Shown here one piece after another: positions 17,184 through 24,619 of a DNA stretch of 64,000 bases (positions are counted from its first letter, which is position 1; the number at the start of each line of letters is the position of its first letter). Origin of the DNA: Hymenobacter gummosus (GTDB lineage Bacteria > Bacteroidota > Bacteroidia > Cytophagales > Hymenobacteraceae); the NCBI RefSeq assembly GCF_003970915.1, contig NZ_RXOF01000005.1, forward strand, positions 1 to 64,000, given 5' to 3'. A program made the translations under genes and the position numbers. Under the pieces are notes generated by a model. That model was not told the DNA's origin and searched no databases. It was given only the letters and a program-made list of their open reading frames with translations.

Positions 17184-17903
17184 ATGAACATTCTCCTGAT
17201 TGGCTACGGCAAAATGGGCCGCGCCATTGAAGCCCAGGCCCTGAGCCGCGGCCACCAGATTGCCGGCATCATCGACCCCTCGCGCCCCGAGGTGCAGCTC
17301 GGCCAGTTCGGCCCCCACAACGCCGACGTAGCCATCGAATTCACGCACCCCGACGCGGCCTTTGCCAACGTGCAGGCCTGCCTGCGCCAGGGCTTGCCGG
17401 TGGTGTGCGGCTCCACGGGCTGGCTGCACCACTTCCCCGAAGCCAAGGCCCTGGCCCAGGAGAAAAGCGGGGCGCTGTTCTACGCCTCCAACTACAGCGT
17501 GGGCGTGAACCTGTTCTTCCACTTCAACGAGTACGTGGCGGCCAAAATGCACCAGTTCGGGGGCTACGACGTGCAGGTGCGCGAAATTCACCACGTGCAC
17601 AAGGTGGACCAGCCCAGCGGCACGGCGCTGACGGTGGCCGAAGGCATCATGCGGCACTACCCCGAGAAGAAGAAGTGGCGCAACGACACGGCCGAATCGG
17701 CCGAGGAGCTGGCCATTATTTCGGAGCGCCTGGCCGAAACGGTAGGCACCCACGTGGTGACTTACACCTCGCCGGTGGACGTGCTGGAGCTGAAGCACGA
17801 GGCCCTCTCGCGCGAAGGCTTCGCCCACGGCGCAGTGCTGGCCGCCGAGTGGCTGCCCGGCAAGCAGGGCGTGTTCGGCATGAAGGACCTGCTCGGTCTG
17901 TAA
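17184..17903 (+). CDS. dapB: 4-hydroxy-tetrahydrodipicolinate reductase
   Basis: 239 aa, the usual length in Bacteroidota. The N-terminal NAD(P)H-binding loop is GYGKMGR (7-13). The catalytic and substrate segment EIHHVHKVDQPSGTA (134-148) contains His136/137 and Lys140 and the SGTA that contacts substrate. It reduces the DapA product on the way to meso-diaminopimelate and lysine, so it links to the peptidoglycan genes here. It is the third gene of the parB-DUF5683-dapB run. The start directly follows the DUF5683 stop. Confidence 0.95.
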   Translation: MNILLIGYGKMGRAIEAQALSRGHQIAGIIDPSRPEVQLGQFGPHNADVAIEFTHPDAAFANVQACLRQGLPVVCGSTGWLHHFPEAKALAQEKSGALFYASNYSVGVNLFFHFNEYVAAKMHQFGGYDVQVREIHHVHKVDQPSGTALTVAEGIMRHYPEKKKWRNDTAESAEELAIISERLAETVGTHVVTYTSPVDVLELKHEALSREGFAHGAVLAAEWLPGKQGVFGMKDLLGL

Positions 17904-17907
17904 CTGG

Positions 17908-18094
17908 GTAACACGAGGCACGTAACCGGTGACTCGTGTCGATTGTGGGGACGGGCTGTATTTTCGGGGCGGTTGCGCTGAAATGTGGTCTGGCCCCGTT
18001 ATTCTTGTTGCCCCGTACCCGGCCAATGCCGCTGGCATTTCAGCTCATTCATCGTTACCTCCCAACTTGTCACGTGTCACTTGCCACGTGTTAC
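17908..18094. repeat. Inverted-repeat structure between dapB and lepB
   Basis: Left arm 17908-17938 begins GTAACACGAGGCACGTAAC. The reverse complement of the right arm (18064-18094) begins GTAACACGTGGCAAGTGAC. They match at about three quarters of 31 positions. Inside lies a second pair, GCTGAAATG (17977-17985) and CATTTCAGC (18036-18044). The structure fills the space upstream of lepB. Both arms are made of iterated GTnAC/CACG words. Confidence 0.6.
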
Positions 18095-18108
18095 TTCAAG
18101 CTCCTCTG

Positions 18109-19296
18109 ATGGCAGTTACTTTCTGGAAGAAAAAAGAAGCCCAGCAGCCGACCAAGCCCAAAGGCTTCTGGCGCGAGTGGGGCGACGCTATCCTGTTTGC
18201 GGTAGTGGCCGCCACGCTCATCCGCTGGGCCACCTTCGAGGCTTACACCATCCCGACGCCCTCCATGGAGCACTCCCTGCTGGTGGGCGACTATTTGTTC
18301 GTGAGCAAGCTGCACTACGGCCCGCGCACCCCGCAGACGCCGCTGCAGGTACCGCTGACGCACCAGACGCTGTGGGGCACCGGCATCAAGAGCTACTCCG
18401 ACGCCATTCAGCTGCCCTCCTACCGCCTGCCGGGCTTCTCCGAAATCAAGCGCAACGACGTGGTGGTGTTCAACGTGCCCTTCGAGGCCGAGCACCCGGC
18501 TGATTTGCGCACCAACTACATCAAGCGCTGCGTGGCCATTGCCGGCGACCAGCTGGAGGTGAAGCAGGGCCAGGTGGTGGTGAACGGCCAGCCCCAGCCC
18601 AAGTACCCGGACATGCAGAGCAGCTACTTCCTGCAGATACCGGCCCCCGACGACCAGATTCGGGCCGCGTTTCGCCAGTACGGGGTGGTCAACTACGACA
18701 ACCAGCAGAACGGGGAGCCGTTCCTCATTCAGCACCCCACGTACGGCGTGGGCTACGGCGTGCACATGACGGAAGCCGCCCGCGCGTTTTTCAGCAAGCA
18801 GCCGGGCGTGAAGGGCATCATCGATTTGAAGGAGCAGCCCAACCAGCCGGTGGGCCCCAACGAGCAGGCGGTGTTCCCCAACAACCCGGATTCGCCCTAC
18901 AGCTCGGCCCTGTCGCCGGCGCCCTTCCCGGGCTGGAACAAGGACAACTACGGCCCCATCAGCGTGCCCAAGCAGGGCGAGACGGTGACGCTGACCCGCC
19001 AGAACATTCCCATGTACTGGAAAATCATCCTGCGCTACGAGCACAACGAAAACGTGACCATGCAGGGCGACCAGGTGGTCATCAACGGACAGCCCATCAC
19101 CACCTACACCTTCAAGCAGAACTACTACTTTATGATGGGCGACAACCGCCACAACTCGCTCGACTCGCGCTACTGGGGCTTCGTGCCCGAGGACCACGTG
19201 GTGGGCAAGGCCGTGCTCATTTGGATGTCGGTGGACCCCTACGGCTCCTGGCTGAGCAAAATCCGCTGGAACCGCCTGTTCAATACCATCGACTAA
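18109..19296 (+). CDS. lepB: Signal peptidase I
   Basis: 395 aa from ATG 18109, longer than proteobacterial LepB but usual for Bacteroidota. A membrane segment (about 25-42) is followed by the catalytic serine motif TIPTPSMEHSLL (Ser52), the lysine motif YIKRCVAIAGD (Lys139) and, near the end, the conserved MGDNRHNSLDSRYWG. It cleaves signal peptides on the periplasmic side. A long insertion lies between the Lys motif and the last box. Intergenic inverted repeats flank it on both sides. Confidence 0.95.
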   Translation: MAVTFWKKKEAQQPTKPKGFWREWGDAILFAVVAATLIRWATFEAYTIPTPSMEHSLLVGDYLFVSKLHYGPRTPQTPLQVPLTHQTLWGTGIKSYSDAIQLPSYRLPGFSEIKRNDVVVFNVPFEAEHPADLRTNYIKRCVAIAGDQLEVKQGQVVVNGQPQPKYPDMQSSYFLQIPAPDDQIRAAFRQYGVVNYDNQQNGEPFLIQHPTYGVGYGVHMTEAARAFFSKQPGVKGIIDLKEQPNQPVGPNEQAVFPNNPDSPYSSALSPAPFPGWNKDNYGPISVPKQGETVTLTRQNIPMYWKIILRYEHNENVTMQGDQVVINGQPITTYTFKQNYYFMMGDNRHNSLDSRYWGFVPEDHVVGKAVLIWMSVDPYGSWLSKIRWNRLFNTID

Positions 19297-19337
19297 ATCA
19301 CGGATTTGACGGATTGCACGGATTTCGTGGACGATTG

Positions 19338-19367
19338 CAGAGCCGAGGCTTAACAGCTTCGGCTCTG
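19338..19367 (+). terminator. Terminator of lepB
   Basis: Stem CAGAGCCGAGGC / GCTTCGGCTCTG (one wobble) with loop TTAACA, followed by TTGCTTT. Confidence 0.7.
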
Positions 19368-19399
19368 TTGCTTTCCTGCTGAACCTGACAGCTACATGC

Positions 19400-19429
19400 A
19401 AACAGCCTGACCATCTGGTCAGGCTGTTT
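19400..19429. terminator. Bidirectional terminator between lepB and ung
   Basis: Perfect 14-bp stem AAACAGCCTGACCA / TGGTCAGGCTGTTT with a two-base loop. The outer A/T runs suit termination from either strand. Confidence 0.75.
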
Positions 19430-19491
19430 GATGGGGTAGACAATCGTCTACAAAATCCGTGTAATTCGTCAAATCCGCACGAATCCGTGAT

Positions 19492-20154
19492 TTACCACTG
19501 AATGGGCGCCTCGCCGTGCTCCTGCAGGTACTTGTTGGTCTTGCTGAAGGGGCGGGAGCCGAAGAAGCCTTTGTCGGCGGCGTAGGGCGAGGGATGGGCG
19601 GCTTTGAGCACCAGATGCTTGCGCTGGTCAATCAGCTCGGCCTTTTTCTGGGCGTAGGCGCCCCAGAGGATGAACACGACGTGCTCCTTCTGCTCCGAAA
19701 TCTTGCGGATGACTCCGTCGGTAAACTCTTCCCAGCCCTTTTTCTGGTGCGAGCCGGCGGTGGCGGCGCGTACGGTGAGCGTGGCGTTGAGCAGCAGCAC
19801 GCCCTGCTCGGCCCACCGGTCCAGGTTGCCGTCGGGCGGGCGCGGGGTGCCCAGGTCGTCCTCCAGCTCCTTGAAGATGTTGACCAGGGAAGGCGGCGTG
19901 CGCACGCCGTGCTGCACCGAAAAGGCCAAACCGTGGGCCTGCCCGCGGCCGTGGTAGGGGTCCTGGCCCAGAATGACTACTTTGACTTTGTCGAAGGGCG
20001 CGGCCTCGAAGGCGTGGAAAATCTGGTTGCCGGCCGGATACACCGTCTGCGTGGCGTATTCCTGCTTGACAAACGCAATAAGCTCCTGAAAATAGGGCTT
20101 TTCGAATTCGGGCTGCAACACCTTGCGCCAGCTTTCTTCTATCTTTACACTCAT
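19492..20154 (-). CDS. ung: Uracil-DNA glycosylase, family 1
   Basis: 220 aa. The water-activating motif is VVILGQDPYHGRGQAHGLAF (Asp65 in GQDPYHG, 63-69), and the minor-groove loop is HPSPYAADKGFFGSRPFS (HPSP 187-190). Both are canonical. It removes uracil from DNA in base-excision repair. Monocistronic: a good promoter lies upstream (20189-20220) and a terminator downstream. Confidence 0.97.
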   Translation of the reverse strand: MSVKIEESWRKVLQPEFEKPYFQELIAFVKQEYATQTVYPAGNQIFHAFEAAPFDKVKVVILGQDPYHGRGQAHGLAFSVQHGVRTPPSLVNIFKELEDDLGTPRPPDGNLDRWAEQGVLLLNATLTVRAATAGSHQKKGWEEFTDGVIRKISEQKEHVVFILWGAYAQKKAELIDQRKHLVLKAAHPSPYAADKGFFGSRPFSKTNKYLQEHGEAPIQW

Positions 20155-20188
20155 GCCTTTGGGGGTGACGGAATGCGGTTCGGCGGGC

Positions 20189-20220
20189 CAAACGTAGCCG
20201 AGGAGCGTACGTAAACCAAA
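20189..20220 (-). promoter_or_regulatory. ung promoter (-33 and -7)
   Basis: On the minus strand: TTTG (20217-20220), 20-bp spacer, TACGTTTG (20189-20196). Both boxes match the Bacteroidota sigma-A consensus. The -7 box ends about 35 bp before the ung ATG. Confidence 0.75.
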
Positions 20221-20277
20221 TCCGAAAGGCTGCTGTTAGCTCTTTTACTGCCACACCTGTCGTCATTCCCACGCTCC

Positions 20278-20664
20278 ATGAACTCCACGACCACCCAAGG
20301 CGTCACCGTCAGCGTCTCGACCAATTACCTCTCGGAGTACTCCAGCCCGCAGCAGGAGCACTTCGTGTTTGCCTACAAGATTGACATTCGCAACCGCAGC
20401 GAGTACACCGTGAAGCTGCTGCGCCGCCACTGGCACATCTACGACGCCAACGGCGTGGTGCGCGAGGTGGAGGGCGAAGGCGTGGTGGGCCAGCAGCCCA
20501 CCCTGGAGCCCGGCGACGGGCACCAGTACGTATCGGGCTGCAACCTCAAGACCGGCATCGGCAAGATGCGCGGCACCTACCTGATGGAGCGCGTAGCCGA
20601 CGGCCGCACCTTCGAGGTCGAAATTCCCGAGTTTACCCTCGTGGTGCCGTTCCGCCTGAACTAG
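20278..20664 (+). CDS. apaG: ApaG (DUF525) protein
   Basis: 128 aa, the normal length of the single FnIII-like ApaG domain. Diagnostic strings are SPQQEHFVFAYKIDIRNRSEY, LLRRHWHIYDANG, VEGEGVVGQQPTLEPGDGHQY and GTYLMERVADG. In Proteobacteria apaG is linked to Co/Mg efflux phenotypes and apaH; here neither apaH nor ksgA is adjacent. Cytosolic, exact role open. It diverges from ung. Confidence 0.93.
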   Translation: MNSTTTQGVTVSVSTNYLSEYSSPQQEHFVFAYKIDIRNRSEYTVKLLRRHWHIYDANGVVREVEGEGVVGQQPTLEPGDGHQYVSGCNLKTGIGKMRGTYLMERVADGRTFEVEIPEFTLVVPFRLN

Positions 20665-20720
20665 CATCACGGATTTGTCCGGATTTCTGCGGATTACCCG
20701 GATTTTGTAGACAATTCTAC
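20665..20720 (+). repeat. CGGATT-type repeat arm after apaG
   Basis: CGGATT occurs four times in 40 bp directly after the stop (ATCACGGATTTGTCCGGATT...). It is the same word family as at 19297 and 25567, here without an inverted partner. Confidence 0.6.
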
Positions 20721-20734
20721 TGCTGCTCGAACAT

Positions 20735-20767
20735 AACAGCGCCGCGGCTTGCAGCCGCGGCGCTGTT
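20735..20767. terminator. Bidirectional terminator, apaG / outer-membrane gene
   Basis: Perfect 15-bp stem AACAGCGCCGCGGCT / AGCCGCGGCGCTGTT, loop TGC, then TGTTTTTG on the plus strand. It serves two convergent genes. Confidence 0.8.
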
Positions 20768-20781
20768 GTTTTTGCCTGGGT

Positions 20782-21591
20782 TCAGAGCGTGTAGCAGTAG
20801 GTAGCCTTGGCCGCCACGTAGCTGCCGCGGTTGCTGACGGTCACGCGGTAGTCGCGGACCACGTTGTCGCGGTTGTTGATGTAGCGAAAGTATGTGGCCC
20901 GCAGCTCACTCATCACCAGCACGCCGTGGTGGCTGTACGCGTCCACCGCCAGCGCGCTGTGCGGGCTCAGCTGCCAGTGGGCGCCCAGGCCGGCGTAGCC
21001 GCCCCAGTTGCCGCGCCGCACCAGCTCGCGGGGCAGCCAGGCGTGAATTTCTTCCTCGGGCACGTAATTGGGGCGGCCACCCAGCCCTACGCCCTGCACC
21101 CATTCCGGGTCGTAGTAACTCACATCGACCATGTAGCCCAGGCCCAGCTCCGGGGCCAGCCGCAGCTTGCTACCGGGCCGGCCCAGCAGGTAACGCACGC
21201 CGCTGGTCAGCTGCGGCCGGTTGAAGCCCTGCTGGGAGCTGCCGTTGAGCCAGGCCGTAACCTGTCCGTTGGCGTCGCGCTGCAGCACTTGCTTCTGGAC
21301 TTTGAAGCCCTGTCGCACAGCCGCCCCGCGCACGTCCATCGTCAGCTGCCAGCGGGGCCGTAGCGCGTAACGCACGCCCAGGGCCACCACCGGCCCGCTC
21401 AGCCGCCGCATGTAGCGGACTCTGGGCGGCAGGCCGTCGGGGGCGTGCAGCCGGTCGAGGGAAATGCCCGCGCCGGCCCCGGCGGCGAAGCTGAAACGCC
21501 CCTGGGCCGGTGCCGCGAGCGGTAGCAGGCCCAGGAGCAACGCGGTGAGTAATCGGCCGCCTGGACGGGCCGGAGGTAAAGTAGTCAACAT
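20782..21591 (-). CDS. Outer-membrane beta-barrel-like protein
   Basis: 269 aa. The signal peptide is about residues 14-30 (LLGLLPLAAPAQG). The mature part alternates hydrophobic and polar residues in long strands rich in Gly, Tyr and Arg (VVALGVRYALRPRWQLTMDVRG, LRLAPELGLGYMVDVSYY) and ends with the aromatic strand KATYCYTL. This suits a PorT-like/OmpA-barrel protein of Bacteroidota. The specific family is not certain and no ligand can be inferred. Unlinked to its neighbours, with convergent apaG. Confidence 0.65.
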   Translation of the reverse strand: MLTTLPPARPGGRLLTALLLGLLPLAAPAQGRFSFAAGAGAGISLDRLHAPDGLPPRVRYMRRLSGPVVALGVRYALRPRWQLTMDVRGAAVRQGFKVQKQVLQRDANGQVTAWLNGSSQQGFNRPQLTSGVRYLLGRPGSKLRLAPELGLGYMVDVSYYDPEWVQGVGLGGRPNYVPEEEIHAWLPRELVRRGNWGGYAGLGAHWQLSPHSALAVDAYSHHGVLVMSELRATYFRYINNRDNVVRDYRVTVSNRGSYVAAKATYCYTL

Positions 21592-21633
21592 ACAATGCGG
21601 CGTTAAGCGGATAAGCGCTGCTTCAACGGCCGC

Positions 21634-21661
21634 CGGCGCCCGGCAGTATGCCCGGGCGCCG
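21634..21661. other. Perfect hairpin overlapping a misleading ATG
   Basis: CGGCGCCCGG (21634-21643) pairs perfectly with CCGGGCGCCG (21652-21661) around an 8-base loop that contains ATG 21648. It lies just before the -7 box of the methyltransferase gene, so it is probably outside that transcript. Confidence 0.6.
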
Positions 21662-21669
21662 TACTTTTG
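21662..21669 (+). promoter_or_regulatory. -7 box of the methyltransferase gene
   Basis: TACTTTTG matches TAnnTTTG completely. Transcription from it would start near 21675, after ATG 21648, which makes TTG 21693 the likely start codon. Confidence 0.6.
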
Positions 21670-21692
21670 CGCTTCCTCCTAACCCCGCCGGT

Positions 21693-22496
21693 TTGATAGC
21701 CCAGGCCTTCCGTTACATCCGCTACTGGCTGCGCTCGGGCAACGCCCACGGGCTGCACTCCCCGTTCGTATTTTCGCTCTACCTCGACGTTATCTGCCAC
21801 ACGGGCGCGTTTTACCCCTTCCATAACATCGAGCTGCGCCGCGCCGCCCTGCGCCGGGATACGCGCCGCCTACGCATCACCGACTACGGCGCCGGCTCGC
21901 AGACCGGGGCCGGCCGGGAGCGGGCCGTGCGCGACGTGGCCCGGCACGCGGCCAAGCCCCCACGGCTGGCCCAGCTGCTGTTTCGGCTCGTCAACCAACG
22001 CCGGCCGCGCACGGTGCTGGAATTGGGCACCTCGCTGGGCCTGACCACGGCCTACTTGGCCTCGGCCGCCACCCAGGCCCGCGTCCTGACCTTCGAGGGC
22101 TGCCCCGAAACGGCCGCCGTGGCCCGCGAAACCTTCGAGAAGCTGGAGCTGCGCAACGTGGAGTTGATTGAGGGCAACTTCGATGAAACCCTGCCCGCCG
22201 CGCTGGCCCAGCTGACCGAGCCGCTGGACTTCGCCTTTTTCGACGGCAACCACCGCTACGAGCCCACGCTGCGCTACCTGGAGCAGTGTCTGCCCCACGC
22301 CACCGCCGACTCGGTATTCGTATTCGACGACATTCACTGGTCGGCCGAAATGGAGCAGGCCTGGGAGGCCATCAAGGCCCACCCCGCCGTGACCTTAACC
22401 GTCGATTTGTTCTTCATCGGCTTGGTGTTCTTCCGCCAAAACGCGCCCAAGCAGCATTTTACCCTGCGTATTGAGGGCCGCGGCCTAGGGGTGTAG
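21693..22496 (+). CDS. Class I SAM-dependent methyltransferase
   Basis: About 267 aa from TTG 21693. The longer frame from ATG 21648 begins upstream of the -7 box and inside a hairpin loop. After IAQAFRYIRYWLRSGNAHGLHSP comes the Rossmann core: VLELGTSLGLTTAYLA (motif I), ARVLTFEGCPETAAVA (motif II), ELIEGNFDETL, and DFAFFDGNHRYEPTLRYLE. The DGNHxYE string is typical of Methyltransf_24-type O-methyltransferases. The substrate is unknown. It ends 15 bp before a REP-like repeat with an inner terminator. Confidence 0.8.
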   Translation: MIAQAFRYIRYWLRSGNAHGLHSPFVFSLYLDVICHTGAFYPFHNIELRRAALRRDTRRLRITDYGAGSQTGAGRERAVRDVARHAAKPPRLAQLLFRLVNQRRPRTVLELGTSLGLTTAYLASAATQARVLTFEGCPETAAVARETFEKLELRNVELIEGNFDETLPAALAQLTEPLDFAFFDGNHRYEPTLRYLEQCLPHATADSVFVFDDIHWSAEMEQAWEAIKAHPAVTLTVDLFFIGLVFFRQNAPKQHFTLRIEGRGLGV

Positions 22497-22510
22497 CTGC
22501 AGAACCCGCT

Positions 22511-22729
22511 GTCATTGCGAGCGAAGCGCGGCAACCGAAAGTAGCGTAGCCAATCGTTCCTCTCGTGGCACGACGGTACAAAAAGCAGAAACCACAAAAC
22601 GGCACTGCCCGAAACTATAGTTAGTTTCGGGCAGTGCCGTTTTCGTTCTGACGTTTTTGTGGTTTCTGCCAGTTTTGGCGGCGGTGCTGCTAAAGGAAGG
22701 ATTGCTTCGTCCTTCGTCCTCGCAATGAC
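22511..22729. repeat. REP/MITE-like repeat, copy A of the GTCATTGCGAG family
   Basis: Terminal inverted repeats GTCATTGCGAG (22511-22521) and CTCGCAATGAC (22719-22729). Inside, AGCAGAAACCACAAAA and its inverse TTTTTGTGGTTTCTGC form a second level, and a 22-bp terminator stem forms the centre. The reverse complement of its left half aligns with the right half of copy B at 50068-50252, sharing words such as CGTCGTGCC and CGAGAGGAA. Confidence 0.75.
22596..22643. terminator. Bidirectional terminator inside repeat copy A
   Basis: Perfect 22-bp stem starting AAAACGGCACTGCCCGAAAC with loop TAGT and ending in TTTT. It separates the convergent methyltransferase and kdsA genes. Confidence 0.8.
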
Positions 22730-22744
22730 TGCCACCCAAACCGG

Positions 22745-23569
22745 CTAACGCACGGCTTCGCGGATGCGGGTGAGGCGCTCCAGCAGCTTTTCCAGGCGGT
22801 CGAGCTGCAGCATGTTGGCCCCGTCGGATTTGGCGGTGGCGGGCGTGGGGTGCGTTTCGATGAAGAGGCCGTCGGCGCCGGCGGCAATGGCGGCGCTGGC
22901 AATGGTTTGGATCATGTCGGGCTTGCCGCCCGTCACGCCGCTGCTCTGGTTAGGCTGCTGCAGGGAGTGCGTCACGTCCATGACCACCGGCACGCCGAAG
23001 CGCTGCATGGCCGGGATGTTCAGAAAATCCACCACCAAGTCGGTGTAGCCGAAGGAGTTGCCGCGGTCGGTGAGGATGACGTGCGGGTTGCCCGACTGCT
23101 GCACCTTATCCACGGCAAAGCCCATGGCCTCGCCCGACAAGAACTGGCCCTTCTTGATGTTGACCACCTTGCCGGTTTCGGCGGCGGCTACCAGCAGCTC
23201 GGTCTGCCGGCACAGGAAAGCCGGAATCTGCAGCACGTCGACGTACTCGGCGGCCAGCGCGGCTTCGCTCGACTCGTGAATGTCCGTCACGGTGGGCACG
23301 CCGATTTCGCGGCCGACTTTCTGCAGAATCTTTAGCGCCGTTTCGTCGCCGATGCCGGTGAAGGAGTCGAGGCGCGAGCGGTTGGCCTTGCGGTAGGAGC
23401 CTTTGAAGATGTAAGGAATCTGCAGGCGGTCGGTGAGCTGGCGTACCTGCTCGGCAATGCGCAGGGCCATGTCTTCGCCCTCGATGACGCAGGGCCCGGC
23501 CATGAGGAAAAACTGGCCGGAGTTGGTGTTGCGGAAGTGCGGCAGAGCCTGGGCGAGGGTATCAATCAT
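22745..23569 (-). CDS. kdsA: 3-deoxy-8-phosphooctulonate (KDO8P) synthase
   Basis: 274 aa, normal length. Readable family strings: FLMAGPCVIEGEDMALRIAE, FKGSYRKANRSRLDSFTG, VPTVTDIHE, DVLQIPAFLCRQTELL, LTDRGNSFGYTDLVVD and FIETHPTPATAKSDGANML. It condenses phosphoenolpyruvate and arabinose-5-phosphate into KDO8P for lipopolysaccharide core. It carries Asn in KANRS and Cys in PAFLCRQ; classification as metal-dependent or independent would need alignment. It has its own -7 box at 23614. Confidence 0.95.
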   Translation of the reverse strand: MIDTLAQALPHFRNTNSGQFFLMAGPCVIEGEDMALRIAEQVRQLTDRLQIPYIFKGSYRKANRSRLDSFTGIGDETALKILQKVGREIGVPTVTDIHESSEAALAAEYVDVLQIPAFLCRQTELLVAAAETGKVVNIKKGQFLSGEAMGFAVDKVQQSGNPHVILTDRGNSFGYTDLVVDFLNIPAMQRFGVPVVMDVTHSLQQPNQSSGVTGGKPDMIQTIASAAIAAGADGLFIETHPTPATAKSDGANMLQLDRLEKLLERLTRIREAVR

Positions 23570-23613
23570 GGGAGTAGCGCGGCGTACGGGCCACGAAAAC
23601 GAGGATGTGAAAG

Positions 23614-23621
23614 CAAAATTA
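23614..23621 (-). promoter_or_regulatory. -7 box of kdsA
   Basis: TAATTTTG on the minus strand, a full TAnnTTTG match, overlapping the stop codon of the upstream membrane-protein gene and about 45 bp before the kdsA ATG. Confidence 0.55.
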
Positions 23622-23891
23622 GCGGGCGGACTGGTCCGCCCGGCGCCAGAGGCGGTACACGCCGTACGTCAGCAGCGTGGCCAGGGCAAAAAGGGCAACG
23701 GTCAGCAGGGCAAAGCCCGGGATGTGGGAGGCGTAGTAGATGGTTTTGCCGTCGAAGTAGTGCCCGGTTAGGGTGTAGGGCAGCTGCGTGAGGGTGTACG
23801 TCAGGTAGGCATAGGCCAGCGCGGCCCAGTACACCAGCACCGCCACGAGCGTAAAAACCACCTTTGCGCCGGTAATCAGCCGCTTACGCAC
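23619..23891 (-). CDS. Small membrane protein overlapping a methyltransferase gene
   Basis: 90 aa from GTG 23891 (VRKRLITGAKVVFTLV). It has two predicted membrane helices (about 11-32 and 58-80) with a Tyr- and Thr-rich loop between. GTG lies within the eight bases GTGCGTAA shared with the end of the upstream methyltransferase gene, so translation is probably coupled. Family not recognised. The frame extends much further upstream, but that part is antisense-type noise over the methyltransferase. Confidence 0.55.
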   Translation of the reverse strand: MRKRLITGAKVVFTLVAVLVYWAALAYAYLTYTLTQLPYTLTGHYFDGKTIYYASHIPGFALLTVALFALATLLTYGVYRLWRRADQSAR

Positions 23892-24495
23892 GCGAAACAG
23901 GTTTGCGCCGCAGGCTGATGAACAGCTCCCGCCCCTGCCGCGGCTTGATGGAATTGCGGGCCGCCTCGAAGTGCAGAAAATCGAAGTAGGGCGCAAACAA
24001 GGCGCGGTATTCTTCGCGCGTCCCGCCGAAGGGCGGCCCGTCGCCCGGCCCCACCGGGCCGTCGAACAGCAGGCCCACCAGCTTGCCGCCGGGGCGCAGC
24101 AGCTCGGCCACCTTCCGGGCGTAGGCGGGGCGCAGCGCGGGGGCCAGGGCGCAGAAAAAGGTCTGCTCGATGATGAGGTCGAACGGGCCTTCCAGCGTGA
24201 AGAAGTCGGCCTCGAGCAGGTGAGCCGCCGGGAAGTCGGGCACGCGCTGCTGCAGGGCCCGCAGGGGCTCGGCGGCGAAGTCGGCCACGAACACCTGGGG
24301 CCAGCCGGCGCGGTGCAGAAACTCCGCCTCGTAGGCGCGGCCGGCGCCGGGAATGAGGATGCGGCGCGCATCGGGGGGCCCCAGCTGGGCAAAATAGGCC
24401 CGCAGCGGCTCGGTCACGCGGCCGGCGTCCCATTGGTCCTGGCCGGTGGCGTAGCGCTGCATCCAGTAAGCGGCGTCAAAAGCAGATTCGGGCAT
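23884..24495 (-). CDS. TPMT-type SAM-dependent methyltransferase
   Basis: 203 aa. The opening FDAAYWMQRYATGQDQWDAG and TEPLRAYFAQL match thiopurine-methyltransferase-like proteins. Motif I is LIPGAGRAYEAEFL. DFFTLEGPFDLIIEQTFFCAL and PPFGGTREEYRALF are further family blocks. Relatives methylate sulfur, selenium or halide acceptors; the acceptor here cannot be read. The last eight bases overlap the start of the small membrane protein. The ATG at 24495 is well placed. Confidence 0.82.
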   Translation of the reverse strand: MPESAFDAAYWMQRYATGQDQWDAGRVTEPLRAYFAQLGPPDARRILIPGAGRAYEAEFLHRAGWPQVFVADFAAEPLRALQQRVPDFPAAHLLEADFFTLEGPFDLIIEQTFFCALAPALRPAYARKVAELLRPGGKLVGLLFDGPVGPGDGPPFGGTREEYRALFAPYFDFLHFEAARNSIKPRQGRELFISLRRKPVSRA

Positions 24496-24527
24496 GGCAA
24501 AAACGCGGCGGCGCGGGCTGCGTAAAG

Positions 24528-24557
24528 TTGCCCGGCTAGTTTATCCGTGTATTTTTG
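24528..24557 (+). promoter_or_regulatory. Promoter of the coiled-coil protein gene
   Basis: TTG (24528-24530), 19-bp spacer, TATTTTTG (24550-24557): good -33/-7 spacing for a Bacteroidota promoter, with a leader of about 55 nt before ATG 24620. Confidence 0.65.
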
Positions 24558-24619
24558 GCGTACAAGGTAATACCGTTGCTAGCCCAACTGGCCCGGATTC
24601 ATTCACTTTTCCCCGCTTT

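Larger units (their letters stand above)
19297..19495. repeat. CGGATT-type iterated inverted arms around two terminators
   Basis: The left arm (19297-19336) repeats CGGATT three times (ATCACGGATTTGACGGATT...). The right arm (about 19438-19495) carries the inverse, AATCCG-type words (AATCCGTGTAATTCGTC...). Two hairpin terminators sit between. The same left-arm word appears after apaG (20665) and at 25567. Confidence 0.65.

Noticed and set aside
19297-19495. Possible CRISPR array from repeated CGGATT or AATGGTTA words
   Set aside because: Repeat units are 6-11 bp with no 25-40-bp spacers, arms are inverted rather than direct, and no cas genes are in the window.
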